The notes beneath the pieces were generated by a model. The model worked only from the letters and a program-made list of their open reading frames with translations. It searched no databases and was not told the DNA's origin. Positions 23,800 through 34,680 of a stretch of DNA of 64,000 bases are shown in pieces. Numbering within the stretch: the first letter of the stretch is position 1; every line of letters begins with the position of its first letter. Source of the stretch: Anastatus disparis (Eukaryota > Arthropoda > Insecta > Hymenoptera > Eupelmidae); contig JAFFSR010000281.1 of assembly GCA_017163975.1 (NCBI GenBank), forward strand, positions 2,196,122 to 2,260,121, in the 5' to 3' direction. The position numbers were made by a program, and so were the translations under genes.

Positions 23800-24215
23800 T
23801 GCTCAGTTAACAAAAAAAATTTACTCAAAACAAAATTGGTATTTTATCTTTATTTTAATTTCTTTTTTAACTTTTTATTCTTTGTTTCTATTTAAAAAAT
23901 TATTTTTTACGAAAAATTTTCGTAAATTTTGGTATTGTACATTTCTGTATATTTTATTTGAGAAACTAGAAAATTTTACTGCTTCGTTTTTTTATATCAA
24001 TGAAACTTTATAAGCTGTGTATAAACATTTCTTTCTTAATTTTTAATAATTGATATTAATAAACTATATTATTAATATATTTTTAAATACATAATACATT
24101 GAATGAAAAATAACCAGTTTTCATTAAAAAATTAACTATAATTTTTGAACTTCCTAGTTTCTATATATATACTGGAAGCATAGCTTCTGTCGGCCAGTCC
24201 CCACGACTGCCACTC
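23291..24215. mobile_element. Locus B: region bounded by inverted hairpin ends
   Basis: The left end (23291-23318) has TTTTTGAAGCTATGCTTCTT then ACGCGACG. The right end (24174-24215) has GGAAGCATAGCTTCTGT then CGGCCAGTCCCC and CGACTGCCAC. The GAAG-CTATG-CTTC and GAAG-CATAG-CTTC ends are reverse complements of each other. The GGCCAGTCCC tail followed by a T run is shared with locus A, while the interiors are unrelated. A TA microsatellite sits inside. No transposase frame was found. Confidence 0.4.
23746..23795. repeat. (TA)n microsatellite
   Basis: An uninterrupted AT dinucleotide run of about 50 bp. Confidence 0.95.
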
Positions 24216-26078
24216 CTGTTTTTTTTTTCTATCACTTTCGAATTGAAAAAAAAAACATTTAAAAAGAATCCCTCAATTATTCGTTTAAAGGTATGTAGGT
24301 TTGAAAGGCGAATTTGTTCTTCGACAATAGCAACAAAACATAAAATAATACTTGGTTTAACAATTTTTAAAAAAAAATTATCATTTTTCAAAATGAATGA
24401 AAAAATGCTTACGTTGTTAAAAATTAAAAATCAATTATTTAAAAGGTAACTTAATTTAATATAAATTCCACGGCTAAATTATTCATTCATTTTCCTATAA
24501 GTATAACGAAAAATTTTAATAAAAAATTGTCAAAAAAAAATAACTCTTCTTTAATAAAAAGATTTAAAAAATCAATATTGCAGCTTCATCCGTACGGCGA
24601 TTTTCTTTCTGCGTTGTTTTACAATGTTGTGTGAATTATTACTGAAAAGCCAAAGAAGAGAAAATAAAATCGGAATAAAACTCGCAACTAAAAGAAAAAA
24701 AAGAAAGAAAAGAGAAATAGAGACAAAGGAATAACGTACAATTTGCCTCAGGACTAAAAAGTGGCAATGTAAAGGGGTAGATATGCGAAAAACTGTCGTT
24801 GGAATTAGCTGCGGTCGTTAACATTGATATTAATGTACGCCGACAAAGTGCTGGAAGAATATAAAAAAAATGTTAAAAGAAGTACGTGTATTACGTTTTA
24901 CAGTACGACACATTTTAACGTAACTATTATGCCGTCCAGTCTATTTTGTCACATTTTGGGTAAACCACATACTTGTGGATAAAATGAGAGAATTTAAAAA
25001 AAATTTTTTTATTTTAATACTACAATTTTTTTGCCTGAATTTTCGGTTTTCAACATATTTAAATCTCCACGAACGTGCAATAGCGTTTTACAATTTTTTT
25101 ATGTATTTTAAACGTGCTCAAGCGAAATGAACAAGATATAAATAAGGGAAATAAAATTTTTATTTTAAGTAATAATTTTAATAAAATTCGTTAATTTTAA
25201 ATGGATAAATTTTATTAAAAAGTAATTTTACGTATTTGCATAAGGAAATGAAAAAAAGAGATGTTATAAAATAGAAATGAATCATGATATTTTAAAAATC
25301 GATCCCTTGATATTAATGTTTTAAAGATCACCAATTAGTTCATATTATGCTTTTTGTCTGAAAAAATGTTTTATTGTTAAGAAAGTTAAAAAATTTAACA
25401 GAACCTATATTTGATGGTCACATTTTAATAGAATGTTTTTGAAAAAAATGTAAAATTTTTAAATACAGAGTTCGATTTTCGTATTATTTTGAGGTCGTGG
25501 TCATTTTACGGTTCTGAAAGCCACAGAAAAGGTAATACCAGAAATTGAATGCTGCGTTTTATCGAAACACAACTAACCACCACATGCTCTAAAAACAATG
25601 TAAAAGTCGAATCTCGAAAATGTTGCCGTCTTTTTCAAAAATGTTCGACTAAAATATAAGCGAATAAAAGTGAACACTTTATCCAAAAGTATGCTTATAT
25701 ATCAACTTTTATCTAAACACGTGATTGCATTTCGCAGACTCGTTTATGAATATATTTTCATTCTAAAACTGGAGTGATAGTCATTTACTAATTAAAAAAG
25801 TATATAAATATTTTGAATTACAAATTGTTTTATTATTTTAAGTTTTTAGCGCTTATAACTGCGTATATCACTGCACATAATCTTAAATAATTTTTGTAAA
25901 AAATTCATATAATCAATTATTATATTTGTTATTTTAATTAAATTTTATTTTTAAATTGACACTTATAATTCTAATCATATCAAAATTAATGTATTATTTA
26001 ATATCCTTTTTATTTTATCAATAATAAGGCATTTATTAACCGTTTTAAATTTTTAATAAAAAAAATCAATATTTTTTT
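24216..26078. other. AT-rich DNA without a visible gene
   Basis: No coding frame, RNA gene or clear repeat was recognised. Overlapping short frames on both strands near 24161-24824 have low complexity. Confidence 0.5.
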
Positions 26079-26269
26079 ATTTATTTAACGTCGCTATATT
26101 TATGCTGTGATTACGATGCAAATTAACGACAGAGATTTGCAGTGCGTTTGTGAACAAAGCACATGTAACGTACAGTGGTGCTTGTATAAATTAGACGAGA
26201 GTGGGATTCGATCCCTGGACCAGGAGATTACGAATCGATCGCTCTACCGACTGAGCCACTGACGATCTC
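26079..26269 (-). mobile_element. tRNA-derived SINE, copy 1
   Basis: Read on the minus strand, the head is a tRNA-like module with an A box (CAGTGGCTCAGTCGGTAGAGC) and a B box (GGATCGAATCCC), the internal RNA polymerase III promoter. A tRNA-unrelated body follows, containing ACAAGCACCACTGTACGTTAC and ending in GCGACGTTAAATAAA. The same head, body and tail occur at 51983-52190 on the opposite strand. The acceptor stem is not preserved, so this is not a functional tRNA gene. Confidence 0.85.
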
Positions 26270-28471
26270 TAGTCAACATAAATTATATTATTTCGATAAA
26301 CATCTGTGTTAAAGTTTTTAATTTTTTTTTTCAGTTAAATATAATTCATTAAAATACGGAAATTTTATAGATAAAAATCAAATGAATGTATATTTTTTGT
26401 CATTTGCCTAATTGAAACGTATTTATAAATAGAATCACGAATGTTTTGTAAATTTTAAATAGAATAATTTGTTAGAGTGGAAATAATATCTTTATTAAAA
26501 TAAGTTTTAAATAGTTATATTTTACCATTAATTTTAATCACGTTCGACTTTATAAATAATTTGTTGTTCCAAATTTTTAATTTAAAGTTTCTTGGTTAAT
26601 TATTTGTCACATATTTTTTATTAAATGATGAATAAATACAAGTTTATCGTGCTCATAGTTTTAATTTTTTAAAAGGGTAATCAATACAAAGTTTATCATT
26701 CATATTTTTCTTTATATTTTCTACTACATTCTCTATTATTTTTATTAAAAATTATCTCAAGTATAGTATAATAATCCTTCTCTAAAAAAGATATATTTTT
26801 ATATTAAAATAGATTTATTTAAAAACTATATTTATAAGAAATCTACATTTTGATTATATACGTAACATATATGAAATTAAATTATATCGATCGCACATTG
26901 TTTTGTATAATGACATGAGAATAATAAATAAAAATTACTAAAGTAAGTTAAATGTGGATTAAGGGTAATCCATTAACTTTACGTAAATTTAATGATCTTA
27001 GATTCAGGAAAACCCACTTTCGGACTGACTCGGTTGTTCAGGTAAGCTAATTACAAAACAATGCGAGCGCAAAGTTATGACTAATACAGTGCAGGTAACC
27101 TTCGACAAAAGGGTATCTAATACTGATTTTGCTATGTACACCAACCGATTTTGAGGATTTTCTATAGATTTTTTCTCTCCACAGGTAATACTGTGAGCTA
27201 ATCCTTCGTAGGATGAGATGACTTAAAAAGGAAAGAATAAAAGTATTAGGATACTTAAACACCATAAAAATCTGGTATAAGTAGAAACCGTCAATATAAC
27301 TTATATGAATAAGTAATTACATGAAATAAGTTGATAGAAATATGATCTTCATATCACAGAGATTATATTTGGTAAAACGATATTCATTAGCTCAAATTCA
27401 TCAAGCTGCATACTCAATTTCTGTACATCACTTGTATTATAAAGTTGTATACAAATTTGCTTGAAAATTAATGAATGCGTGCGTACTATGCAAACACAGC
27501 TCAAAGTGTTTAAATTATAAAGCGACATGGTAAAATAAAAAGGACAAATAGAGTTTCCATTTCTCGATGATATTCTATGCGATATCATGTAAACTTTTAT
27601 CATCGTTACTAATTTTGATAATAATTTATTAGCCGTAATTTGAAAAAAAAATAAAAGAAACTTTGTAAATATATAGATATTTTATGTCTACAAGAGAAGT
27701 TTTTAATGACATTTAGAACTAAAAAATTTTCTAAAAAGTTTATATATTTTAGTAATATTTTAATATATATATATATATATATATGTATGTATATATATAT
27801 ACATATATAATTATAGATATTGTTACAATATTTAAAAAATTATATTGTAAACTATAAACTCAGTAGCAATATAAAAAATAATAAATAGAAAATATCGTAT
27901 GAAGATATAAAAAGACAACATGCAAGCCACGTATCACAAAGTTGACCTTATGTGCCCTTGCAGCTGGCGTCGTTTGTTGTAGCTTAAATTAAATTCCAAC
28001 TTTGATACTTATACGAAACTTTTCATTAAAACAGCCAACATTGATGAAAAAAATTTTCCGTATTTATGCTCTGCGGTGTTTTTATTCCATACCCCTTTTA
28101 TCTCCGAACAGATTTAAGGGTGAGATTTAACGAAATTAAAAAGAAAAATTCATCTTTTTTTCTCTTTCAATCCAACACAATCTTTTTACTTCCTCTCTCC
28201 ATATTTTATAATTTTGTCGTTATCTTTTGTAATTTATATTTTTACACTTGTGTTATAAAATAAAAAGAAATATTGAGAGAGTTGTAAAATAAAAAAATCT
28301 TATTCTTTTTACAAGTTTTGCAATACAATTTTTCATGAAGTAATAGTTTCACGAAACATATTGATGTATGTATAGGTTTTGATTTGCCTTTTTGATTATA
28401 TCAACGATTTTATTATATAAAATAATACTAAAAGAATCTTTTTATCTATTTAATAATATATTGTAATAAAA
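26270..28471. other. AT-rich DNA without a visible gene
   Basis: No gene was seen. A short TA-rich palindromic tract lies around 27765-27810. Minus-strand frames at 27047-27265 and 27349-27603 have no recognised domain. Confidence 0.5.
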
Positions 28472-28699
28472 TACCGTGAAAAGGGCAAAGCAAGTAGTGA
28501 GAGGTAAAGCATTTTTTCATATATGATTTTATAATTATTTATGTACTTTTATGTAAGTATAATAATAATTTTTTGAACTTCTGTCAATAATTTACAAAAA
28601 ATTGTTACACATAAATGAAAGTACATAAAAAATTATAAAATCATATATGAAAAAATGCTAGCTTTACCCTCATTGTACGCTTTGCTTTGTTTCACGGTA
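28472..28699. mobile_element. Palindromic MITE, ~228 bp
   Basis: The ends TACCGTGAAA and TTTCACGGTA are exact inverted repeats. The arms continue inward: GGCAAAGCAA/TTTGC, AGGTAAAGCATTTTTTCATA and its partner, then ATGATTTTATAATT and its partner. Arms of about 80-90 bp flank a loop of about 60 bp. It has no coding content. The terminal TA may be the target duplication. Confidence 0.75.
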
Positions 28700-29422
28700 A
28701 TTTAGTTAATAAAACAAAAATTTGGCTATTCGAATCATTAAAATTTATTTTTCAGTATGAAATGACTTAGCTTAAACTTCTTTGAATAACAATAATTGGA
28801 ATAATTGAATGTAAAAAAGTTTTCAGAATTTATTTAATCGATAAATAAAACGGAAAATTAAAGTAAAATGTGACATGCATGAGCGTAAAAAGAAAGTGAA
28901 ACAATTTATTAAGTTTAATAGAATTTTCACAAAGTTAATTTAAGTCTATAGAAAGGTTAATTAAATTTTTAAATTTTCACACTCAACGAGTCGCGAATGA
29001 AAACCCTACAAAATTAAATTTAAGACTCTAGCGAAGTTGCAAAACTTCATTTATGGAATAAACGAATTTTACAAAACAATTTTAGCCTTATAAAAATATG
29101 CAAGAAGCGATAAAAAAAGAAACAAGTAACTAAATAAATAAAATTGTTACTTCTTGTAAATAAAGTTTCCAGCAGAGAATAATCGAAAGAAAAAATGAAG
29201 TTAATAGCCATTTTTAAAAACAAAAATTAAATTAAACTAGAAAATTGCTATAGCAACATTGTACTATAATATTTAATATAAATTTTAGGTCAACTTAAAT
29301 TGTTGGTCAGCTAGTAATATGCGCATGTCTCAAAATTTGCATCAATTCTACCATATTACAGTACAGCATATAACATACTTCCGTATACAGATAAGTTGAC
29401 CCATTCAGACAACGTATGTGTA
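28700..29422. other. AT-rich DNA without a visible gene
   Basis: Nothing gene-like was recognised. Confidence 0.5.
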
Positions 29423-29949
29423 CACTGAGAGAAAATTCATGCCAATAGAGCATGTAGTCTACGTATCCAAAGTTAGTAAGTAATATCCTATGCTTTAATA
29501 ACAGCGCCATCTACTCTTACGAGGTTTGTGCTATCCAAAAACTGTTTGTTTACATGCTTTAGTAGCTCCCCACTCTAATATCCTTCGATAGCTAGCGCTG
29601 TATCCTCTCATGGGACGTGAAAGAAGTAAACGTGGCTTGTCCACTATTCTTTCTTTACTGCTAACTATGGCATTCTTCTATTGCTCAAGTCGCCTCCTCT
29701 TTTGGGTGGCGACGCGAGCAAACACGGCTGGTCTATATCCAAAATCATGTTGCAAATTTCGTTAACGTATTTTCGTAGCGTGAATGTTTTATTTCTTTTC
29801 TTTTCTTTTTTTATGAAGGGAGATACGTTATAAATATAACCTGCTAAACTTTTTAACTTTAAATAATTAATTTTTAACTTAAAATTTAATTATTTTAAAC
29901 CGCTAGAGCAGGATGAGCATGTACGATTTTACGCCAGAGATATTTCGAA

Positions 29950-30020
29950 GTAACGTTGGTCTAGTGCGTAACGTTCACGCTTATCCTTTTGAGTACGCGA
30001 GTTCAACTCTCGGCTAGGGT
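29950..30020 (+). repeat. tRNA-like module in left arm of foldback
   Basis: GTTGGTCTAGTGCGTAACG resembles an A box, and GCGAGTTCAACTCTCGGC resembles a B box plus T-stem, spaced as in a tRNA. The cloverleaf is incomplete. It may be a captured tRNA or SINE head providing a polymerase III promoter. Confidence 0.5.
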
Positions 30021-30595
30021 CTTTTTTTTTTAATTTTTTTTTATTATTTCAATAGTTTTTATTGCTTTTTTTTTTTATATTTTTTTTATTTTCTATTTTT
30101 TTATTAATTTTAAAATCTATTTTTTCACAAGTTACTTAAAATATGCTCGTTTTTTTTATTAATATTTTTAAATAAATTATTTCATATAGAAAATAATTTA
30201 AAATATTAATAAATAAATAATAGTGATATTTACAATACTATAGTTCAATTTTGTCTTTATAAATATTTCAATATACAATATATATTATAACATAAATAAT
30301 AATAACTCAGTTTTATTTATTTATTGTAATTTATTGTAAATTTTATAAACTAAATTATAAATAAATTAAACTATACTATTATAAAATAAACATCACTATT
30401 ATTTATTTATCAATATTTGTAATTACTACCTATAAAGAATAATTTATTTTAAAAAATTTTCATTGAAAAAACAAGCGTACTTGTGAAAAATTAAATTTTA
30501 AAATTATTAAAAAAAATACAAAATCTAAAAAAAATAAATATAAAAAGGAATAAAAAATATTAAAACAATAAAAAAAAAATTAAAAAAAAAGTGAC

Positions 30596-30668
30596 CCCAG
30601 CCGAGAGTTGAACTCGCGTACTCAAAAGGAAAAGCGTGAACGTTACGCACTAGACCAACGCTACTCCA
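30596..30668 (-). repeat. tRNA-like module in right arm of foldback
   Basis: This is the inverted counterpart of 29950-30020, with few mismatches (GCCGAGAGTTGAACTCGCG and CGTTACGCACTAGACCAACG). The two modules would converge on the centre if transcribed. Confidence 0.55.
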
Positions 30669-31187
30669 AAATATCTTTGGCGTAAAATCGTACATGCTCA
30701 TCTGCCCCTAGCGGTTTAAAATAATTAAATTTTAAGTTAAAAATTAATTATTTAAAGTTTAAAAGTTTAACAGGTTATATTTATAACGTATCTCCCTTCA
30801 TAAAAAAAGAAAAGAAATAAAAGATTCACGCTACGAAAATACGTTAAAGAAATTTGCAACATAATTTTGGGTATAGACCAGCCGTGTTTGCTCGCGTCGC
30901 CACCCAAAAAGAGGAGGCGACTCAAGCAAACAAAGGATATGAGAGTGGGGAGTCATCGAAGTATACCACGCGAGTCATCAGTGAATGCCGTTCATGCTTT
31001 AGTTACTCTCCATACCATCTTTTTTAGTATAAGGTAATCTAATACTAATAGAGCTTCTCACGGCCTGTCATATTTGTATCAATGTTTTATATGCTCGCAT
31101 AGATGGCAGTTCGCATGCTCTATTAGCATGAATTTTCTCTCAGTGTATATATCATAAACTAAAAGCTCAAATAGTTCAAAGTTGACG

Positions 31188-31188
<1 letters not shown>

Positions 31189-31235
<47 letters not shown>
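31189..31235. repeat. (TA)n microsatellite
   Basis: A TA dinucleotide run of about 47 bp just outside the right end of the foldback element. Confidence 0.95.
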
Positions 31236-31237
<2 letters not shown>

Positions 31238-31948
31238 ACAAAGACCCGGTCACTTCTTGCTATACCGAATATATAATCGAACTATGTAAATTTCATTGGC
31301 TGCTCTTGTACTGATTGACTGCTATTGTTGTCGGACAATCATTTATCCTTGATCATGGTAGAAGTTAAGTTCTGCCCATGAAATTTCTTTTGAAGATGTT
31401 TTCAACGTGGATGATAAATAATAATGTTATATATTTGTGATTGAAAGAAAATACAATATATAATATATAAAGTATAAGACAACACATATGATACTTGTAG
31501 AATATTAAATAAAAACTTTCTTTTTATAAAAGAATTTGAAGTATTGTTTTACTTTTGTATTTTTTTTGTTTTGATTATTCTCAAGTAAATGTATGGCAAC
31601 CTAAATAAATAAATAGTAAAATAAATTTTTTTACTTAAATTATAATATTGATCCTAAAAAAATTTTTCAAAAATTTGTATTTGTCTTCATAAACTGCTAG
31701 ACCAATTTTTCGAAAAGTCATTCAATTTTTTACTAAAGATTTGTACAAGATTAAATCATTATTAATTAATGAGTTTTATTTACATTCAAATTAGATGGAT
31801 AACAAAGATATATAGATATATCTAAATCCAAAGATATATCTACAGATTAAATTCCTTTTTTTCTATTTAATTATATCACTGATTTTTCTAAACATATATA
31901 AAAATATTTAACACATTTAATAATGAGGTACAGTATTAACTAAAATTA
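31236..31948. other. AT-rich DNA without a visible gene
   Basis: No gene was recognised. A short TAGATATATC/GATATATCTA inverted pair lies near 31810-31840. Confidence 0.5.
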
Positions 31949-32262
31949 TTTTTTCGATACTAGTGCGTGAGAGTGATTTTTTACTCGTGTGGCGGTTTGC
32001 GCCCGAGCGAAGCGAGGGTGAAAAGGTCACACGAGGAAGAAATCATTCTCTCGCACGAGTATCGAACAATATTTTGACACGACGTGTAAGAAGCTCCATT
32101 TTCGCACGCTGTACAAAGTGACACGTGCGAAAATAGAGCTTCTTACACGTCGTGTCAAAAAATATTGTTCGATACTCGTGCGAGAAAGTGATTTCTTCCT
32201 CGTGTGACCTTTTACCGCCACACGAGTAAAAAATCATTCTCACGCACTAGTATCGAAAAATA
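31949..32262. mobile_element. Long palindromic MITE, ~314 bp
   Basis: The left end TTTTTCGATACTAGTGCGTG is mirrored by CACGCACTAGTATCGAAAAA at the right. Pairing continues through GATTTTTTACTCGTGTGGCGG, TCACACGAGGAAGAAATCA, CTCGCACGAGTATCGAACAA and GACACGACGTGTAAGAAGCT to a short loop near 32105-32125. The left arm alone carries an extra ~20-bp GC-rich insert containing GAGCGAAGCGAGG. Two long minus-strand frames across it are by-products of the palindrome. Confidence 0.8.
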
Positions 32263-33017
32263 CTATATGTTAAAATTTAATTTATTACACTCCATGCGCA
32301 AACCTCGTTTTTGCGCACGCTTCAATAAATAATCTTTAAAATTCTAATGAATGAGTCAAAAGAATTTTTTTTGAAAGAGAATTTTCCCATTAAATAATAT
32401 TTTATGAAATAAATATTCTTAAATTGTGATCATTACAAAACAGAGGTATACTTAGCAATTGGAATTTTCTATTCTTATTCTTATTATATATGTATATAAT
32501 TGAAAGGTAAGATACTTCAAAAATAGAGTAATCTCATTTTTAAATTAAAAAAAATTTATTTTGACAAAAATATTCTCTTTGTTTACAATATGAAATTATA
32601 ATGTATACATCTATTTAACCGTTTATAAGGTTTGTCTTAATATTTATATTTACAATTTATACAAAGACGTTTAACTTTTAGATTATATTTTCTAATAAAA
32701 GCTTTAATCATAGAAAAATATTTTCAGTTCATAACATAAAATTAAAATGTATACGTTTAATTTACAGTTTAAATGTTTTTTCATATTTAAATTTTTTATG
32801 ATTAATCTGATCACGTATCATAATCTCATCACTTATCCAGTTTATAATATAAAATTCAAATGTATACGTTTAATTTACCATTTAAACGGTTTGTCACATT
32901 TACACTTTTTAAAATTTATATACAAAGAAGTTAAACTTTATCTTTAAAATTCATAATTTACATTTAGATTTATAAAATTTACAAAAAGTTACTAGTATAA
33001 CTTTAAATCTAGCATTT
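32263..33017. other. AT-rich DNA, 3' flank of the minus-strand gene
   Basis: No gene was seen. A word close to ATGTATACGTTTAATTTAC recurs at about 32747 and 32860, suggesting a small local duplication of about 113 bp. Confidence 0.45.
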
Positions 33018-34605
33018 TTAAAATTTCAATATCTCTTCTGTTATTTTGATTTTAACTTCAGGTTCTAAAACTTCGCTTCTGATTCCTGATGGATAATTTA
33101 ATTCTAAAACTTTGTTTTTTGTCGCTGATACATATTCATCAATAATACCTCTTAATAAATGTAATTTTTCTGAAGACAGAGTTGTTTGGCACCAGTCGTA
33201 AAAACGCTCAGCATTATGCCACGCTTCTTCAATTTCTGTTGGTAAAGCTTTATTAGAATGGATTTTTTGTGAAGCCATATTATAATTATATGGAGAAAAC
33301 ATTGTGATTTGTTCTGGAATTAGCTTTTCTAAGAAGCACAAAGCTGGATCTAGCTGAGGAGATGTAGCACTGTTAATCGGAGAACTCTTCGAAAGGTCAA
33401 GTGGTAGCATCATCTTTTCCTGTTCTATTATTTTGTTGAAATTTGGCTGTGGATATACAGCATTTCTCACCGGAGAGTTCATCGAAAGGTCAAATACTCC
33501 ATTAATCATCTCCTGTTCTATTATTTTGTTGAAATTGGACTGTGGATATACAATATTTCTCACCGGAAAGTTCATCGAAAGGTCAAATGCTCCATTAAAC
33601 ATGTCCTGTTCTATTATTTTGTTGAAATTGGACTGTGGATATATAGCATTTCTCACCGGAGAGTTCATCGAAAGGTCAAATGCTCCATTAATCATGTCCT
33701 GTTCTATTATTTTGTTGAAATTGGACTGCGGATATATAGCATTTCTCACCGAAGAGTTCATCGAAAAGTCAAATACTCCATTAATCATCTCCTGTTCTGG
33801 TGTAGCATCCATCATCCATCGATTCGATTTTTTTTCTGAAAACAAACAAACAAAACAAAAATAATTATTTATATCTATTTGACATGGAAATAGTTTTATT
33901 TTTCTTATCAAAAATATAATATAAAAATTAGTATTCGACAATTAAGGTCTCGCTTAAAAATATTTATGAAAAATAAAATTTATTGGCTAAATATCAAAGA
34001 AAAAAATGTTAATACACGAAATTCAAAACAGTACAAAAATGCGAATATTCACATCCTTGTAATTTAATAGCGCGCTTATAAATTTTGTTTACATTTTGCT
34101 ATACACAAACGATGTTAATAAAAGATTCACATAATTCAAATTTAACGAATTATAATGTACAAGTTATATATTGTTACAATACAATATAATCAAAAATTTT
34201 TCTGCAAATACTATTATTAAGTTTTTATAAAGTTTTTCTTTATAAATATTATTATAATAATGCATATATGCTTCTTTATTATATTTAGAAGATTATTTAA
34301 TTTTACAGAAATCGAAAAATATAAATTCACTTACTGTTTACATCCTGTATAGATAAATATTTTTCTATGACACTTTGCTCTGCTTCCTCGAGGATCCTAA
34401 ATACTTTTGCTTGTTTCAAAATTTCGTTGCTGCACTTAATCCAGCCTCTGAGCGTGGACGGGCTCATTTTTAAGATTCTGGATACGTCCGACACAATTTT
34501 TAGCTTTTGATATAAAAGAACAGCCTCGACTTTTTGCATTAAAGTATAAGAATTCAAAGATCTGCGTTTATAACTGTTTATCATTTTATATGATGGAACC
34601 TCCAT
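33018..34605 (-). CDS. psq-like helix-turn-helix protein with DLS repeats, paralogue 2
   Basis: Two exons, 34605-34335 and 33835-33018, with donor GTAAGTG and acceptor TTTTCAG, phase 1, at the same place and phase as in the 13-kb paralogue. The protein is about 362 residues. Residues ~18-65 form a psq/CENP-B-like helix-turn-helix (YTLMQKVEAV...STLRGWIK), so sequence-specific DNA binding is likely. A 31-residue unit (EQ-MINGxFDLSMNSPVRN-xYPQSNFNKII pattern) is then repeated four times plus a divergent fifth containing LPLDLSKSSP. PLDLS fits the PxDLS docking motif for the corepressor CtBP, and the other units keep FDLS or FDFS. The C-terminal module has AERFYDWCQTTLSSEKLHLL and ends VKIKITEEILKF. 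The reading frame is intact throughout. By analogy with Brinker, which also joins such a DNA-binding fold to CtBP motifs, a repressor is inferred. No named orthologue is recognised. Confidence 0.75.
33419..33790 (-). repeat. In-frame 93-bp tandem repeat array
   Basis: On the plus strand CCTGTTCTATTATTTTGTTG starts at 33419, 33512, 33605 and 33698, and CCTGTTCTGG at 33791, an exact 93-bp period. Each period codes 31 residues, so expansion preserves the frame. Units differ by scattered substitutions, several of them non-synonymous at the DLS and SPVRN positions. Confidence 0.95.
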
Positions 34606-34669
34606 TTCTCAAAGTAAATGATTTTAAAATAAGTTAACGCTTAGCTGAAACTGTGTCGCGAGATAGTCG

Positions 34670-34680
34670 CTGTCTGAAAG
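34670..34680 (-). promoter_or_regulatory. Conserved CTTTCAGACAG motif, Inr-like
   Basis: Minus-strand 11-mer about 65-75 bp upstream of the ATG at 34605, identical to the one upstream of the paralogue at 13048-13058. It is a candidate initiator. Confidence 0.4.

Larger units (their letters stand above)
29423..31145. mobile_element. Giant foldback element, ~1.7 kb, arms ~0.85 kb
   Basis: The termini CACTGAGAGAAAATTCATGC (29423) and its reverse complement (ending 31145) are flanked by TA on both sides, fitting a 2-bp TA target duplication. Inward, long blocks return in inverted order: CGCCTCCTCTTTTGGGTGGC, CGAGCAAACACGGCTGGTCTA, the ATGAAGGGAGATACGTTATA block, GAGCATGTACGATTTTACG, the tRNA-like module, and a T-rich/A-rich zone that meets near 30300. 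The pairing therefore runs almost to the centre. The first ~150 bp inside each terminus are more diverged. No transposase frame is present. TA duplication with CACTG ends recalls the CACTA/Mirage group, though Tc1/mariner-like MITEs are also possible. A transcript would make a very long dsRNA hairpin. Confidence 0.8.

Noticed and set aside
26190..26269. Possible functional tRNA gene
   Set aside because: A and B boxes are present, but the acceptor stem does not pair and the same sequence with a SINE body recurs at 51983.
32027..32243. Two overlapping minus-strand frames of about 65 codons
   Set aside because: They lie wholly inside the palindromic MITE at 31949-32262 and translate the inverted arms.
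33433..33864. 143-codon plus-strand open frame
   Set aside because: It is the antisense shadow of the 93-bp repeat array in the minus-strand HTH gene. The repeat keeps several frames open.
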